A stretch of 64,000 bases of DNA, taken from positions 522,377 through 586,376 of the forward strand of contig SCFO01000001.1 in the NCBI GenBank assembly GCA_004078665.1, given 5' to 3'. Both the position numbers and the translations under genes were made by a program. Positions 16,668 through 25,289 of the stretch are shown piece by piece; positions within the stretch are counted from its first letter, which is position 1; every line of letters starts with the position of its first letter. The DNA is from Halobacillus fulvus. Its GTDB lineage: Bacteria > Bacillota > Bacilli > Bacillales > Halobacillaceae. The notes beneath the pieces are model-generated. The model was not told where the DNA came from, made no database searches, and was given only the letters and a program-made list of their open reading frames with translations.

Positions 16668-16703
16668 ATCCTATAAATTAACAAGGGACAGAGGTGTAGG
16701 CGG

Positions 16704-17501
16704 ATGAGTCGAAAAGTTAAGATCATTTTAGTTGTCAGTGCAGCTTTGCTTCTCCTTCCTCTAACTGAAACCACTTATGTGGAACCTGTACAGGCTTTTT
16801 CAAATCAGGTGATTCAGCAGGGGGCAACAGGTGAAGATGTGATAGAACTTCAGTCAAGGCTGCAATATTTAGGGTTTTATAATGGCGCAATCGACGGCGT
16901 TTTTGGCTGGGGAACATACTGGGCTGTCCGGAATTTCCAATACGAATTCGGGCTGGAAATCGATGGGCTCGTAGGACCTCAAGTTAAGGATAAATTGGTT
17001 CAGGCAAGTAACTATGACGAAGGTTATGTAAAAGAACAAATTCGTCAAGGGAATCAGTTCACGCATTATGGAGGGACGGAGAGGAATCAACAGCAAACCC
17101 AACAAGCGAACCAGCCATCTGCCGCTGTAAACGTACCGAGCGGGTATTCGCAGAATGATATTCAATTAATGGCCAATGCCGTTTATGGAGAAGCAAGAGG
17201 GGAACCTTACGTCGGCCAAGTGGCTGTTGCAGCTGTAATTTTGAACCGTGTTTCCAGTCCTTCCTTTCCAAACAATGTCGCAGGTGTGATTTTTGAACCT
17301 AGAGCATTCACGGCTGTAAGCGACGGGCAGATTTGGCTAACGCCTAATGATACGGCTAGAGAGGCCGTGTTAGATGCCATCAACGGATGGGATCCATCGG
17401 GCGAAGCGATGTATTATTTCAACCCGAACACGGCGACATCTTCATGGATATGGTCAAGACCACAAATCAAGCAGATCGGAAAGCATATTTTCTGTAAATA
17501 G
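16704..17501 (+). CDS. sleB: Spore cortex-lytic enzyme SleB
   Basis: A 265-residue secreted lytic transglycosylase that depolymerises cortex peptidoglycan during germination. A signal peptide covers residues ~1-31 (ending PVQAF). A peptidoglycan-binding domain follows at ~38-95 (GEDVIELQSRLQYLGFYNGAIDGVFGWGT), then a Gln/Asn-rich linker (~115-140), then the catalytic domain ~150-265 with VYGEARGEPYVGQVAVAAVILNRV. Length and architecture fit SleB. It is followed 11 bases later by ypeB, whose product stabilises SleB in the spore. Confidence 0.94.
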   Translation: MSRKVKIILVVSAALLLLPLTETTYVEPVQAFSNQVIQQGATGEDVIELQSRLQYLGFYNGAIDGVFGWGTYWAVRNFQYEFGLEIDGLVGPQVKDKLVQASNYDEGYVKEQIRQGNQFTHYGGTERNQQQTQQANQPSAAVNVPSGYSQNDIQLMANAVYGEARGEPYVGQVAVAAVILNRVSSPSFPNNVAGVIFEPRAFTAVSDGQIWLTPNDTAREAVLDAINGWDPSGEAMYYFNPNTATSSWIWSRPQIKQIGKHIFCK

Positions 17502-17512
17502 GAGGTGACACA

Positions 17513-18853
17513 ATGATCAGATGGTTGACAATCATCGTACTGGCAATTTCTACTGTAGGACTAGGGGTTTGGGGGTATAAAGAAAATCAGGATAAGAACG
17601 CCGTGCTGATACAGGCGGAAAACAGTTACCAAAGAGCGTTCCATGAACTGACGTATAACATCGATCTTTTGAACGATAAAATCGGTGCGACCCTTGCGAT
17701 GAACTCGCGACAACAATTGTCTCCGCAGCTGGCTGAGATTTGGAAGATCACATCAGAAGCGAACGGGGACGTAGGTCAGCTTCCACTCACGTTGCTCCCT
17801 TTCAATAAGACAGAAGAGTTTTTGTATGAAATCGGTGACTTTGCTTACCGGACCGCTGTAAGGGACCTCGAGAAGAAACCGTTGTCTGAAGAAGAGGTAC
17901 AAAAATTAAAACAGCTTCATGAGCAATCTGGCGAAATCAATCATGAGTTAAGGAAAGTTCAAAATGTCGTATTAAAGGATAATTTACGGTGGATGGATGT
18001 GCAGCTTGCCTTAGCGACGACAGACGAGACTGGAGATAACACGATAGTGAACGGGTTTCAAACTGTTGAAAAGACAGTCGATGGCTACGAAAAAGCAACA
18101 GCAGAAACAGGAATCAGTACGCCAGGTACGAATCAGAAGTTCCGTTATTTAAAAGGGAATGATATTTCAAAACAGGAAGCAGAACAAATAGCCGGAAAAT
18201 GGCTCGAAAAAGTGAAACCCGAGAAAATAACCATCACACAGTCTGGAAAAGGATCTGATGTACCGGTTTATACGGCAGCCTTTCAAAATGGGGAGCGGAA
18301 TGGCTATATGGATATGACGGTAAAAGGCGGTCATCCTCTTACGATCATGATTAGCCGGCCGGTAAAGAAAGCGAACATTAGTCTCCATGAAGCTTCCAAT
18401 AAAGCGGTAGAGTACGTCGAACAATTGGGAATCGATTCTTTAGAGATGGTGGAGAGTACTCAATATGATCAAGTGGGTGTATTCCGGTTTGTATATACTA
18501 AAGACGATATTCGCTTTTACCCTGATGCGATTATCGTCAAAGTAGCTTTGGATAATGGAGAAATATTGGGATTGTCAGCACGTGAATATTACAATTCTCA
18601 CACAGAACGACAAATAGACGCTCCTTCATTATCAGAAGAAGAAGCAAGGGATAAAGTGAATCCTCAATTGGAAATTCAGGAATCTCACCTTTCAGTAATT
18701 GAAAACGATCTACAGGAACAAGTCCTTTGTTATGAATTTTTAACGACTTTGGACAATACCACCTACAGAATCTTTATCAATGCAGAAACTGGCGATGAGG
18801 AAAAAGTGGAAACTCTTAAACAAACGGAAATTATGTTCGATAAAAACGTATAG
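17513..18853 (+). CDS. ypeB: Germination protein YpeB
   Basis: A 446-residue protein with one N-terminal membrane helix (WLTIIVLAISTVGLGVWGY), a mainly helical middle and a C-terminal half carrying PepSY-like repeats (ISKQEAEQIAGKWLEKVKP, ISLHEASNKAVEYVEQLG, LSEEEARDKVNPQLEIQE). YpeB is required to place and protect SleB in the spore; it lies directly after sleB, as in other Bacillus species. AGGAGGTGA precedes the ATG. Confidence 0.93.
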   Translation: MIRWLTIIVLAISTVGLGVWGYKENQDKNAVLIQAENSYQRAFHELTYNIDLLNDKIGATLAMNSRQQLSPQLAEIWKITSEANGDVGQLPLTLLPFNKTEEFLYEIGDFAYRTAVRDLEKKPLSEEEVQKLKQLHEQSGEINHELRKVQNVVLKDNLRWMDVQLALATTDETGDNTIVNGFQTVEKTVDGYEKATAETGISTPGTNQKFRYLKGNDISKQEAEQIAGKWLEKVKPEKITITQSGKGSDVPVYTAAFQNGERNGYMDMTVKGGHPLTIMISRPVKKANISLHEASNKAVEYVEQLGIDSLEMVESTQYDQVGVFRFVYTKDDIRFYPDAIIVKVALDNGEILGLSAREYYNSHTERQIDAPSLSEEEARDKVNPQLEIQESHLSVIENDLQEQVLCYEFLTTLDNTTYRIFINAETGDEEKVETLKQTEIMFDKNV

Positions 18854-18859
18854 AGGGTG

Positions 18860-18890
18860 AAAAGGTGCTCGTTTACGGGGCACCTTTTCT
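18860..18890 (+). terminator. Terminator of sleB-ypeB
   Basis: Stem AAAAGGTGC (18860-18868) / GCACCTTTT (18880-18888). Confidence 0.85.
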
Positions 18891-18996
18891 AGTACATATA
18901 AAAGAAAAATGATGACTTTGCTCCTATTCGCTTCCTTTTTATACAAAAAAGTGAGATGCTGTTATCATACAAAAGTCACATTCCGGGAGAGTGAAA

Positions 18997-19665
18997 ATGA
19001 GCGTAATAAATGTTGGGATGCCGTTAATGATTGAATTATATACACAAGCCGAGGACGAGCCTGAAAAATATAAATGCAAATTAGTCGATTATAAAGATGG
19101 CTATTTTTATATCGATTATCCCGTTCATTCGAAAACAGGAAAAACAGGATTCTTTATGGATGGAACACAATTCCAGGTCAGTTTTGTGGCACAGGACCAA
19201 TCTGTTTACTGGTTTGAAACAGAAGTTGTCAAACGCAAAAAAATGAATATTCCGGTTATTGTGTTAACATTCCCCGGAGAAGAGAAGCTTGTCCGTATCC
19301 AAAGGCGTCGTTACGTTAGGGTGGAAGCCGCAGTCGATGCAGCAGTAGAAGGAGAAAACTCTTCCTTTACTACAGTCACAAGTGATATTAGCGGTGGTGG
19401 AGTCGCGCTTATACTTCCGGATAAGAGTCATGTAAAAGAAAATGAAATCATAGATATGGTCATTGTCCTCCCGATGAATGCAGGAGGCGTTTCTTACATA
19501 ACCACAAAAGGAAAAGTCATCAGAGTGATCGGGAAGACGCAATATCATCCGGCAAGGGTATCTATAGAGTTCAAGGATCTCTTAGAAAAACACCGACAAA
19601 AAATTATCCAATATTGTTTTGAACAGCAAATGCATAGGAGGAAACGAGGGTTGACTGCAAAATAA
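18997..19665 (+). CDS. ypfA: c-di-GMP receptor / flagellar brake YpfA (MotI)
   Basis: A 222-residue YcgR-type protein: an N-terminal YcgR-like barrel (residues ~1-95) and a C-terminal PilZ domain. The c-di-GMP binding motifs are both present: RRRYVR (RxxxR) near residue 101 and DISGGG (D/N-x-S-x-x-G) near 134. In B. subtilis YpfA (MotI/DgrA) binds c-di-GMP and slows the flagellar motor through MotA. ATG 18997 is chosen, with GGGAGA upstream; GTG 18991 overlaps the binding site. It lies between ypeB and cmk with its own terminator. Confidence 0.88.
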   Translation: MSVINVGMPLMIELYTQAEDEPEKYKCKLVDYKDGYFYIDYPVHSKTGKTGFFMDGTQFQVSFVAQDQSVYWFETEVVKRKKMNIPVIVLTFPGEEKLVRIQRRRYVRVEAAVDAAVEGENSSFTTVTSDISGGGVALILPDKSHVKENEIIDMVIVLPMNAGGVSYITTKGKVIRVIGKTQYHPARVSIEFKDLLEKHRQKIIQYCFEQQMHRRKRGLTAK

Positions 19666-19743
19666 TTGGATGGATTTCAATTGTGCAGTTATGTTATTCT
19701 TTATTGAGATTCTAAGAAGGATCCAATACAGTGCAACAAGAGG

Positions 19744-19773
19744 AGCGCACTCATTCAATCAAGTGCGCTTTTT
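19744..19773 (+). terminator. Terminator between ypfA and cmk
   Basis: Perfect 8-bp stem AGCGCACT (19744-19751) / AGTGCGCT (19762-19769) followed by T residues; it ends 27 bp before cmk. Confidence 0.8.
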
Positions 19774-19800
19774 GCAGTAAGGTAAAGGTGGAGGAAAATG

Positions 19801-20478
19801 ATGATGGAAAGAATGACAATCGCCATTGATGGTCCAGCAGCAGCTGGGAAAAGTACCGTAGCTAAATTAGTAGCAAAGAAATTATCCTATATTTATGTGG
19901 ATACCGGAGCCATGTATCGTGCATTAACATGGAAGGCCTTGAAAAATAATCAATCACTAGAAGATGAATTGGCACTTGCAGATCTTTTAAAACATACAGA
20001 TTTAAAACTTGTATACACGGATGAAGGTCAAAGAGTCATGATGGACGGGGAGGACGTGTCAGAAGGCATACGAACGCACGAGGTTACGAACAACGTCTCT
20101 GCCGTCGCTAAGCACAAATCCGTCCGAGAGGAAATGGTGCGTAGACAGAAAGAGTTAGTGAAGGATCAAGGTATCGTCATGGATGGCCGTGATATCGGCA
20201 CACACGTACTACCTGATGCGGAAGTGAAAATCTTTATGATCGCCTCAGTAGAAGAAAGAGCAGAGAGAAGACATAAAGAAAACTTAGAGAAAGGGTATGA
20301 CTCAGATCTTGACAAGCTCAAAGAAGAAATTAAGAGACGGGACGAGATTGATTCCAACCGCGAAACAGCTCCATTAATCAAAGCAGAAGATGCAGTGGAA
20401 GTTGATACGACCTCACTTACAATTGATCAAGTAGTCGATAAAATTATATCCATTGTAGAAGAAACAAAAGGGGAGTAA
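19801..20478 (+). CDS. cmk: Cytidylate kinase
   Basis: A 225-residue P-loop kinase that phosphorylates CMP and dCMP. The Walker A motif is [11 protein letters not shown] near the N-terminus; CMP contacts include DTGAMYR and MDGRDIGT; the lid is in EERAERR. Three ATG codons are in tandem (19798, 19801, 19804); GGAGG at 19790-19794 gives the best spacing to the second or third, so the first is unlikely. It begins a run with plsC three bases downstream and ypfD, a conserved Bacillaceae grouping. Confidence 0.94.
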   Translation: MMERMTIAIDGPAAAGKSTVAKLVAKKLSYIYVDTGAMYRALTWKALKNNQSLEDELALADLLKHTDLKLVYTDEGQRVMMDGEDVSEGIRTHEVTNNVSAVAKHKSVREEMVRRQKELVKDQGIVMDGRDIGTHVLPDAEVKIFMIASVEERAERRHKENLEKGYDSDLDKLKEEIKRRDEIDSNRETAPLIKAEDAVEVDTTSLTIDQVVDKIISIVEETKGE

Positions 20479-20481
20479 AAC

Positions 20482-21063
20482 ATGAATCTATACCGATTTG
20501 GTAAGTTGATTTGCAGCATCATTTTTTATCCATTGTTTCGCATTAAAGTGATTGGAAGAGAGAACATTCCAAAAGAAGGCCCCGTCATTATTTGCTCTAA
20601 CCATATATCGAATTTTGATCCTCCTATCGTTGGCATTACGAGCAACAGGAACATATACTTCATGGCGAAAGAAGAATTGTTTAAGAATCGAGTAATTGGG
20701 GGAATATTGAAAAGAGTACACGCTTTTCCTATTAAACGTGGAATGCGTGACCGAAACGCTCTTAGAAAAGGCTTAGAGGTCTTGAAAGAACAACATGCTC
20801 TCGGTTTATTCCCTGAAGGAACCCGTCAAAAAAGCGGTGAAGTAGGTCAAGGGCTTGCAGGAGCTGGTTTTTTTGCTTTACGTTCTGAGGCCTATATCGT
20901 CCCATGTGCCATAATTGGGCCGTATCAAAAGTTCAAGCCGTTAAAAGTAGTGTACGGGAAGCCGATCGACATGCAGTCATACAGGGAGGAAAAAGCCTCC
21001 GCCCAAGTGGTGACCGATCGGATCATGGAAGAAATCAGACAATTGCATAAAATTCATCAATAA
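20482..21063 (+). CDS. plsC: 1-acyl-sn-glycerol-3-phosphate acyltransferase
   Basis: A 193-residue membrane-associated acyltransferase that converts lysophosphatidic acid to phosphatidic acid in phospholipid synthesis. The catalytic motif NHISNFD (H-x4-D) lies near residue 40 and the substrate-binding motif FPEGTR near 113. The hydrophobic N-terminus (LICSIIFYPLF) would anchor it. It is tightly linked to cmk, probably one transcript. A second family copy elsewhere in the genome is common, so its exact share of the pathway is unknown. Confidence 0.88.
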   Translation: MNLYRFGKLICSIIFYPLFRIKVIGRENIPKEGPVIICSNHISNFDPPIVGITSNRNIYFMAKEELFKNRVIGGILKRVHAFPIKRGMRDRNALRKGLEVLKEQHALGLFPEGTRQKSGEVGQGLAGAGFFALRSEAYIVPCAIIGPYQKFKPLKVVYGKPIDMQSYREEKASAQVVTDRIMEEIRQLHKIHQ

Positions 21064-21164
21064 CAGAGCGTAATCACTTGACAAAAGAGTCTAAATATTA
21101 GAAGTTAGACAAAAGGGCATTTCTGTATTTAGGTTGTGTCGGAAATTGAAGGAGGTAGCTTGGT

Positions 21165-22307
21165 ATGGATGAAATGAATCAAGAAGTATCAGGAATGAAA
21201 GAATTTTCTACAGGGGACATCGTGACGGGGAAAGTCGTCAAGATTGAAGAAAAACAGGTCCTTGTAGATGTTGGATATAAAGTAGAGGGTATCGTCCCGA
21301 TAAGTGAATTATCCAGCCTTCATGTCGAAAAAGCATCTGATGCTGTCAGTGAAGGGGAAGAGCTGACTTTACTGGTGAAAAAAGTTGAAGATGATGAAAT
21401 CGTTCTTTCTAAGCGTGCCGTTGATGCTGATAAAGCATGGCAGGACCTGGAAGACAAGTTTGAGAGTGGAGAAATTTTTGAAGCTGAAGTAAAAGATGTC
21501 GTCAAAGGCGGTTTAGTCGTTGACATCGGGCTTCGTGGATTCATTCCAGCCTCTTTAGTTGAGACCTATTATGTAGAAGATTTCGAGGATTACAAAGGTA
21601 AGACGTTATCCTTGAAAGTAGTTGAGCTTGATCGCGAACAAAACCGTGTCATCTTATCTCATCGTGCCGTTGTCGAACAAGAAGAATCAGCTAAGAAATA
21701 TGAGGTTCTCCAGTCCCTTGAGGAAGGTCAGGAGATTGAAGGTACGGTCCAGAGATTGACTGACTTTGGTGCTTTTGTAAACCTTGGGGGTATTGACGGA
21801 CTCGTACATATCTCCCAGTTGTCGCACCAGCATGTAGAGAAGGCCTCTGACGTTGTCGAAGAGGGACAGAAAGTGAAAGTGAAAGTGCTTTCTGTGGATC
21901 GCGACAATGAAAGAATTTCTCTTTCCTTAAAAGCGACTCAGCCAGGGCCATGGCATGATATTCAGAGTAAAGTGAAATCTGGTGATGTTCTTGAAGGGAC
22001 AGTTCGTCGCCTTGTAAGCTTCGGTGCGTTTGTCGAAGTATTGCCTGGTGTCGAAGGACTTGTTCATATTTCTCAAATTTCCAACCGTCACATTGGAACA
22101 CCTGGAGAAGTTCTGGATGAAGGACAACAGGTAGAGGTGAAGGTGTTGGATGTCGATGAAGATGCGAAGCGCCTTTCTCTAAGCATGAAGGAACTTGAGA
22201 AGGATGAAGCCCGTCAAGAGATTCAGCAGTATGAAAAAGAAGACGATAACTCCGGTTTTTCTCTGAGCGATATGATTGGAGATCAACTGGACAAGTATAA
22301 AAAATAA
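21165..22307 (+). CDS. ypfD: S1 RNA-binding domain protein YpfD (ribosomal protein S1 homolog)
   Basis: A 380-residue protein with four S1 domains at about residues 17-86, 103-170, 188-256 and 273-342; domains three and four are most canonical ([28 protein letters not shown] and [29 protein letters not shown]). This is the short Firmicutes form of S1, with four domains against six in Escherichia coli. It binds RNA and can associate with ribosomes, but is not essential in B. subtilis. GGAGGT precedes the ATG; a perfect TTGACA lies at 21078, without a good -10. Confidence 0.92.
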   Translation: MDEMNQEVSGMKEFSTGDIVTGKVVKIEEKQVLVDVGYKVEGIVPISELSSLHVEKASDAVSEGEELTLLVKKVEDDEIVLSKRAVDADKAWQDLEDKFESGEIFEAEVKDVVKGGLVVDIGLRGFIPASLVETYYVEDFEDYKGKTLSLKVVELDREQNRVILSHRAVVEQEESAKKYEVLQSLEEGQEIEGTVQRLTDFGAFVNLGGIDGLVHISQLSHQHVEKASDVVEEGQKVKVKVLSVDRDNERISLSLKATQPGPWHDIQSKVKSGDVLEGTVRRLVSFGAFVEVLPGVEGLVHISQISNRHIGTPGEVLDEGQQVEVKVLDVDEDAKRLSLSMKELEKDEARQEIQQYEKEDDNSGFSLSDMIGDQLDKYKK

Positions 22308-22324
22308 TTGAGTTGGTGATGGAT

Positions 22325-23359
22325 ATGACAAGATCTGAAAGGAAGATTGATCATATCCGCCACGCGTTAGGTCATGACAGAGAAGATTACAGTCACTTTG
22401 ATGACATCGATATCGTGCATCAAAGTTTAGCTCAGTTGGACTTTAGTCAATTAAGCATACGCACACATGTAGGGGAACTTTCATTAAGTTCCCCTCTTTT
22501 TGTCAATGCAATGACCGGTGGTGGTGGAACAAAAACGGAAGCTATCAATCGTGACTTGGCTATAGCTGCCAGGGAAACGGGGATTGGAATGGCTGTAGGT
22601 TCACAGATGGCCGCAATAAAAAACAGCGAAGAAAAAAGAACGTACGAAGTCGTTCGCAAGGAAAATCCTGAAGGGATCATCTTTGCAAATGTGGGCAGTG
22701 AGGCGACACTCGACCAGGCAAAAGCCGCTGTTGAAATGATTGATGCAGACGGCTTGCAAATCCACTTGAATACTCTTCAGGAGTTAATTATGCCGGAAGG
22801 AGACCGTGACTTTTCAAGCCGGATGAAAAATATTGAAGAAATCGTTAATGGCGTATCTGTCCCCGTCATTATTAAAGAAGTAGGGTATGGGATTTCTCAT
22901 GAAACCATCCAGCTCCTCAAGAACCTTGGTGTTGTTTATTTTGATGTAGGCGGTAGAGGAGGAACCAATTTTTCCAAGGTGGAAAATTTAAGACGTGACA
23001 AACCCCTTTCCGCGTACAATAATTGGGGGATTCCTACTCCTATGGCTTTACTAGAAAACCGTCATCATCACCCAGACGTACACTTGATTGGTTCAGGAGG
23101 CATCCGTCACGGACTGGATGGAGTTAAAGCTCTCACCTTAGGTGCAAAAGCATTCGGTATGGCTGGGCCTCTGCTTAGAGTATTGGTCGACTTTGACCGA
23201 ACGACACTCGTAAAAGAAATCGATCATATCCATCGGGAAATTAAGATGGCGATGATGTTGCTTAACATTTCAAACGTTGAAAACTTCCATGAAAGTCCAT
23301 ATGTTCTACACGGGAGAACGAAAGAATGGATGAACCAGAGAGTCTATGACGAATCATAG
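22325..23359 (+). CDS. fni: Type 2 isopentenyl-diphosphate delta-isomerase
   Basis: A 344-residue FMN- and NADPH-dependent enzyme interconverting IPP and DMAPP, precursors for the polyprenyl chain made by hepS/hepT and for undecaprenol. Motifs include INAMTGGGG-like VNAMTGGGGTKTE (FMN/substrate), QIHLNTLQE, MPEGDRDF and the phosphate-binding SGGIRHGLDGVKAL. ATG 22325 (MTRSERK) matches the B. subtilis N-terminus and follows GGTGATGG; earlier in-frame TTG and ATG codons overlap the binding site. Confidence 0.93.
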   Translation: MTRSERKIDHIRHALGHDREDYSHFDDIDIVHQSLAQLDFSQLSIRTHVGELSLSSPLFVNAMTGGGGTKTEAINRDLAIAARETGIGMAVGSQMAAIKNSEEKRTYEVVRKENPEGIIFANVGSEATLDQAKAAVEMIDADGLQIHLNTLQELIMPEGDRDFSSRMKNIEEIVNGVSVPVIIKEVGYGISHETIQLLKNLGVVYFDVGGRGGTNFSKVENLRRDKPLSAYNNWGIPTPMALLENRHHHPDVHLIGSGGIRHGLDGVKALTLGAKAFGMAGPLLRVLVDFDRTTLVKEIDHIHREIKMAMMLLNISNVENFHESPYVLHGRTKEWMNQRVYDES

Positions 23360-23371
23360 GCTCTTTTTTTT
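23337..23371 (+). terminator. Terminator of fni
   Basis: Stem AGAGTCTATGA / TCATAGGCTCT with one mismatch and a CGAA loop, then eight T; the stop codon lies within the stem. Confidence 0.85.
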
Positions 23372-23417
23372 GTGATGATTTTCTTTACTGTTGAAGACAG
23401 AAAATCATAAGCTCTCT

Positions 23418-23447
23418 GTTTAAATATGTAAATGGTTAGCCATAATG
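23418..23447 (+). promoter_or_regulatory. Putative forespore (sigma-F/sigma-G type) promoter of the yphA operon
   Basis: GTTTA (23418-23422), 18-bp spacer, CATAATG (23441-23447): 4 of 5 and 6 of 7 to the sigma-G pattern. Located 21 bp before yphA. Confidence 0.4.
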
Positions 23448-23468
23448 ATTTAAAAAAGGGGAATGTTT

Positions 23469-24032
23469 ATGGCGGCTCTTTTTTACTGGTATGGCTGGGT
23501 CTTGTTTATTATCGTGTCTTTCTTTTTACCGTCTTCAAAGTTTCGAACGGGATTGCTTTGGTTTACCGGAGCATGCTTGATTATATATGGTATAAATTTA
23601 GAACATATAGTGTATGTTTGCATATTCCTTGTGATTTTTGGCTATTTCTTTTGGCTGAGTAATCAAAAACAGATGATGGAGCAATTGTGGCCCTTTTTGT
23701 TCAGTCTCCCATATAGCACTGTACAATTATTTTTAATTGTAAATCCTGTCTGGATCCAGTTTCCCGGGAGAGTGTTCGTTTTTGCATGGGGTATATTTTT
23801 TTTATATAAGTTTTGTCACGACTGGTCGACCTTTATTGGTCTTTGGGTGCTCATGAATGGACTAGGGTCTGTTATTACAAGCATGGTCGCTAAAGTTTAT
23901 ACGTTTCACTTCTACATCGATGATCAGCAAATCCTGATCGTCGTCATCCAAGGTGTGTTGGTCTCTGTCCTTATTCACGGAGCCCATCGGTTAAGTCAAG
24001 TAGTCAGAAGGAAAGGAGCGGCTTACATTTGA
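23469..24032 (+). CDS. yphA: Membrane protein YphA
   Basis: A 187-residue hydrophobic protein with about six membrane helices and no enzymatic motif that I recognise. It is identified as YphA from its position between fni and the YIEGIA gene and from its length. ATG 23469 is chosen because AAAAAGGGG ends 8 nt upstream; ATG 23463 is too close. Its end overlaps the TTG start of the next gene by 3 bases, and a forespore-type promoter upstream suggests that the three-gene set acts in sporulation (inference). Confidence 0.72.
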   Translation: MAALFYWYGWVLFIIVSFFLPSSKFRTGLLWFTGACLIIYGINLEHIVYVCIFLVIFGYFFWLSNQKQMMEQLWPFLFSLPYSTVQLFLIVNPVWIQFPGRVFVFAWGIFFLYKFCHDWSTFIGLWVLMNGLGSVITSMVAKVYTFHFYIDDQQILIVVIQGVLVSVLIHGAHRLSQVVRRKGAAYI

Positions 24033-24913
24033 ACGAGTATACGTATCCGATATTGTTGGGGATTTTGGTTGGAACTTCCGTCAGAATGTTCATGCTTAGA
24101 ACAGACGATCGGCAATATCCTACCTACCTTCACGGGAAAATCATTCATGTGTCCTTAGGGTTTATTGCGGCAGCCTTAGGAACGATTGCCGTTCCTTCCA
24201 TCATGGAAAAAGAATTTACCGCTGTTACATTTTTGGCGTTGGCTGCTTCACAATTCAGAGAAGTCCGTAACATGGAAAGGAATACACTTTCAGAAATGGA
24301 TGCATTTGAGCTTGTCCCGCGAGGTAATACATATATCGAGGGAATTGCGATTGCTTTTGAGAGTCGAAACTATCTAGTGATTTTCACTTCTTTTTCCGTA
24401 ACGCTTGCCTATCTCGCGTTTAATATATGGGCGGGAGTAGGCGTAGCGATTGCTTGTTTCCTTCTTTGTGCCAAATATATGAGCGGTTTCAAGCTTGAAG
24501 ATATTGTGGAAATTGATAAGTCGCCCCTTCATTTTGAGGGAGCCGGCCTATATGTGGACAATATTTATATTATGAACATCGGTTTGCCGGAACGACAGGA
24601 GGAAATATTGAAGTACGGAATGGGGTTCATTTTAACGCCGAAGCATTTTAAGGTCCGGTCCACGATCGCCAATTTAGGACAAAGGCAGGCCATTCTTCAT
24701 GATGTGTCTGTTTCGCTGGGCGTTTTCAGAGATTCAGGTACACCAGCTCTTGTACCTCTTATTAAAAGAGATTTGAATGACGGCCGGATCGGCGTATTCA
24801 TTCTGCCCCAGCTTCAGGATCCAGACCGTGCCAAACAGGTGATTGCAAACGTCCCTGTTTTAGAAAATGCTATAAAAAAACCTGCCAAAAGATATGGAGG
24901 TCGAAATGTATGA
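24029..24913 (+). CDS. seaA: YIEGIA-family membrane protein (YphB/SeaA-like)
   Basis: A 294-residue protein with several N-terminal membrane helices and the diagnostic sequence YIEGIA at about residue 94, followed by a soluble C-terminal half (~150-294). The family is confined to endospore formers; the B. subtilis homolog YphB has been named SeaA and linked to spore envelope assembly, as far as I recall. It begins with TTG at 24029 overlapping the yphA stop, and overlaps the small downstream gene by 4 bases, so all three genes are translationally coupled. Confidence 0.78.
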   Translation: MNEYTYPILLGILVGTSVRMFMLRTDDRQYPTYLHGKIIHVSLGFIAAALGTIAVPSIMEKEFTAVTFLALAASQFREVRNMERNTLSEMDAFELVPRGNTYIEGIAIAFESRNYLVIFTSFSVTLAYLAFNIWAGVGVAIACFLLCAKYMSGFKLEDIVEIDKSPLHFEGAGLYVDNIYIMNIGLPERQEEILKYGMGFILTPKHFKVRSTIANLGQRQAILHDVSVSLGVFRDSGTPALVPLIKRDLNDGRIGVFILPQLQDPDRAKQVIANVPVLENAIKKPAKRYGGRNV

Positions 24914-25095
24914 TGCTTGAGAAAGTCGTCTTGGCTATTATTACAACACGTAAAGAAAAAGTATCGGGTAGTACCTCCGTATTTGTCTGTGATACAACGG
25001 AAGAGATGGAGGCCGTCGCAGCCAATCTCGAGGCGATTCTCGATGGAATTGCTCATGCACTGAGTAAAGAGCTTTACATTATAGTCAAGCATTGA
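24910..25095 (+). CDS. Small capping-complex subunit for YIEGIA
   Basis: A 61-residue soluble protein ([41 protein letters not shown]), almost always found directly after YIEGIA genes and named from that association as a capping complex subunit. It overlaps the YIEGIA stop codon by 4 bases. The function is unknown; the conserved pairing suggests that the two proteins interact. Confidence 0.75.
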   Translation: MMLEKVVLAIITTRKEKVSGSTSVFVCDTTEEMEAVAANLEAILDGIAHALSKELYIIVKH

Positions 25096-25103
25096 ACAAT
25101 AGA

Positions 25104-25132
25104 TTGTTTATTAGTAGGAAATTTGCTAAAAT
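25104..25132 (+). promoter_or_regulatory. SigA promoter of der-gpsA
   Basis: TTGTTT (25104-25109) and TAAAAT (25127-25132), 17-bp spacer. It predicts a ~150-nt leader before der. Confidence 0.58.
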
Positions 25133-25272
25133 GATTGAGTTAATGCCTTTCTGCTGTTCTATGGGTACTGGCTGTTTAACAGATAGTCCATGGGAGAGCA
25201 GTATTTTTTTGCCTGTAGAAAAAGGGAACTTTTCATTCAGGAAATTACATGAAATAATAAAAAAAGAACGAG

Positions 25273-25289
25273 GAAAGGATGATCCTTTC
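25273..25289 (+). promoter_or_regulatory. Hairpin covering the der ribosome-binding site
   Basis: Perfect inverted repeat GAAAGGA-TGA-TCCTTTC ends at the base before the ATG of der. Its left arm is part of the purine-rich binding site, so the hairpin could limit ribosome access. Confidence 0.45.

Noticed and set aside
21691-22101. 136-codon frame antisense to ypfD
   Set aside because: It arises from the repeated S1-domain coding sequence; rich in Gln, His and Leu, with no translation signals.
25092-25289. 66-codon upstream extension of der
   Set aside because: It covers the promoter and leader; the conserved Der N-terminus begins at 25290 with the standard protein length.
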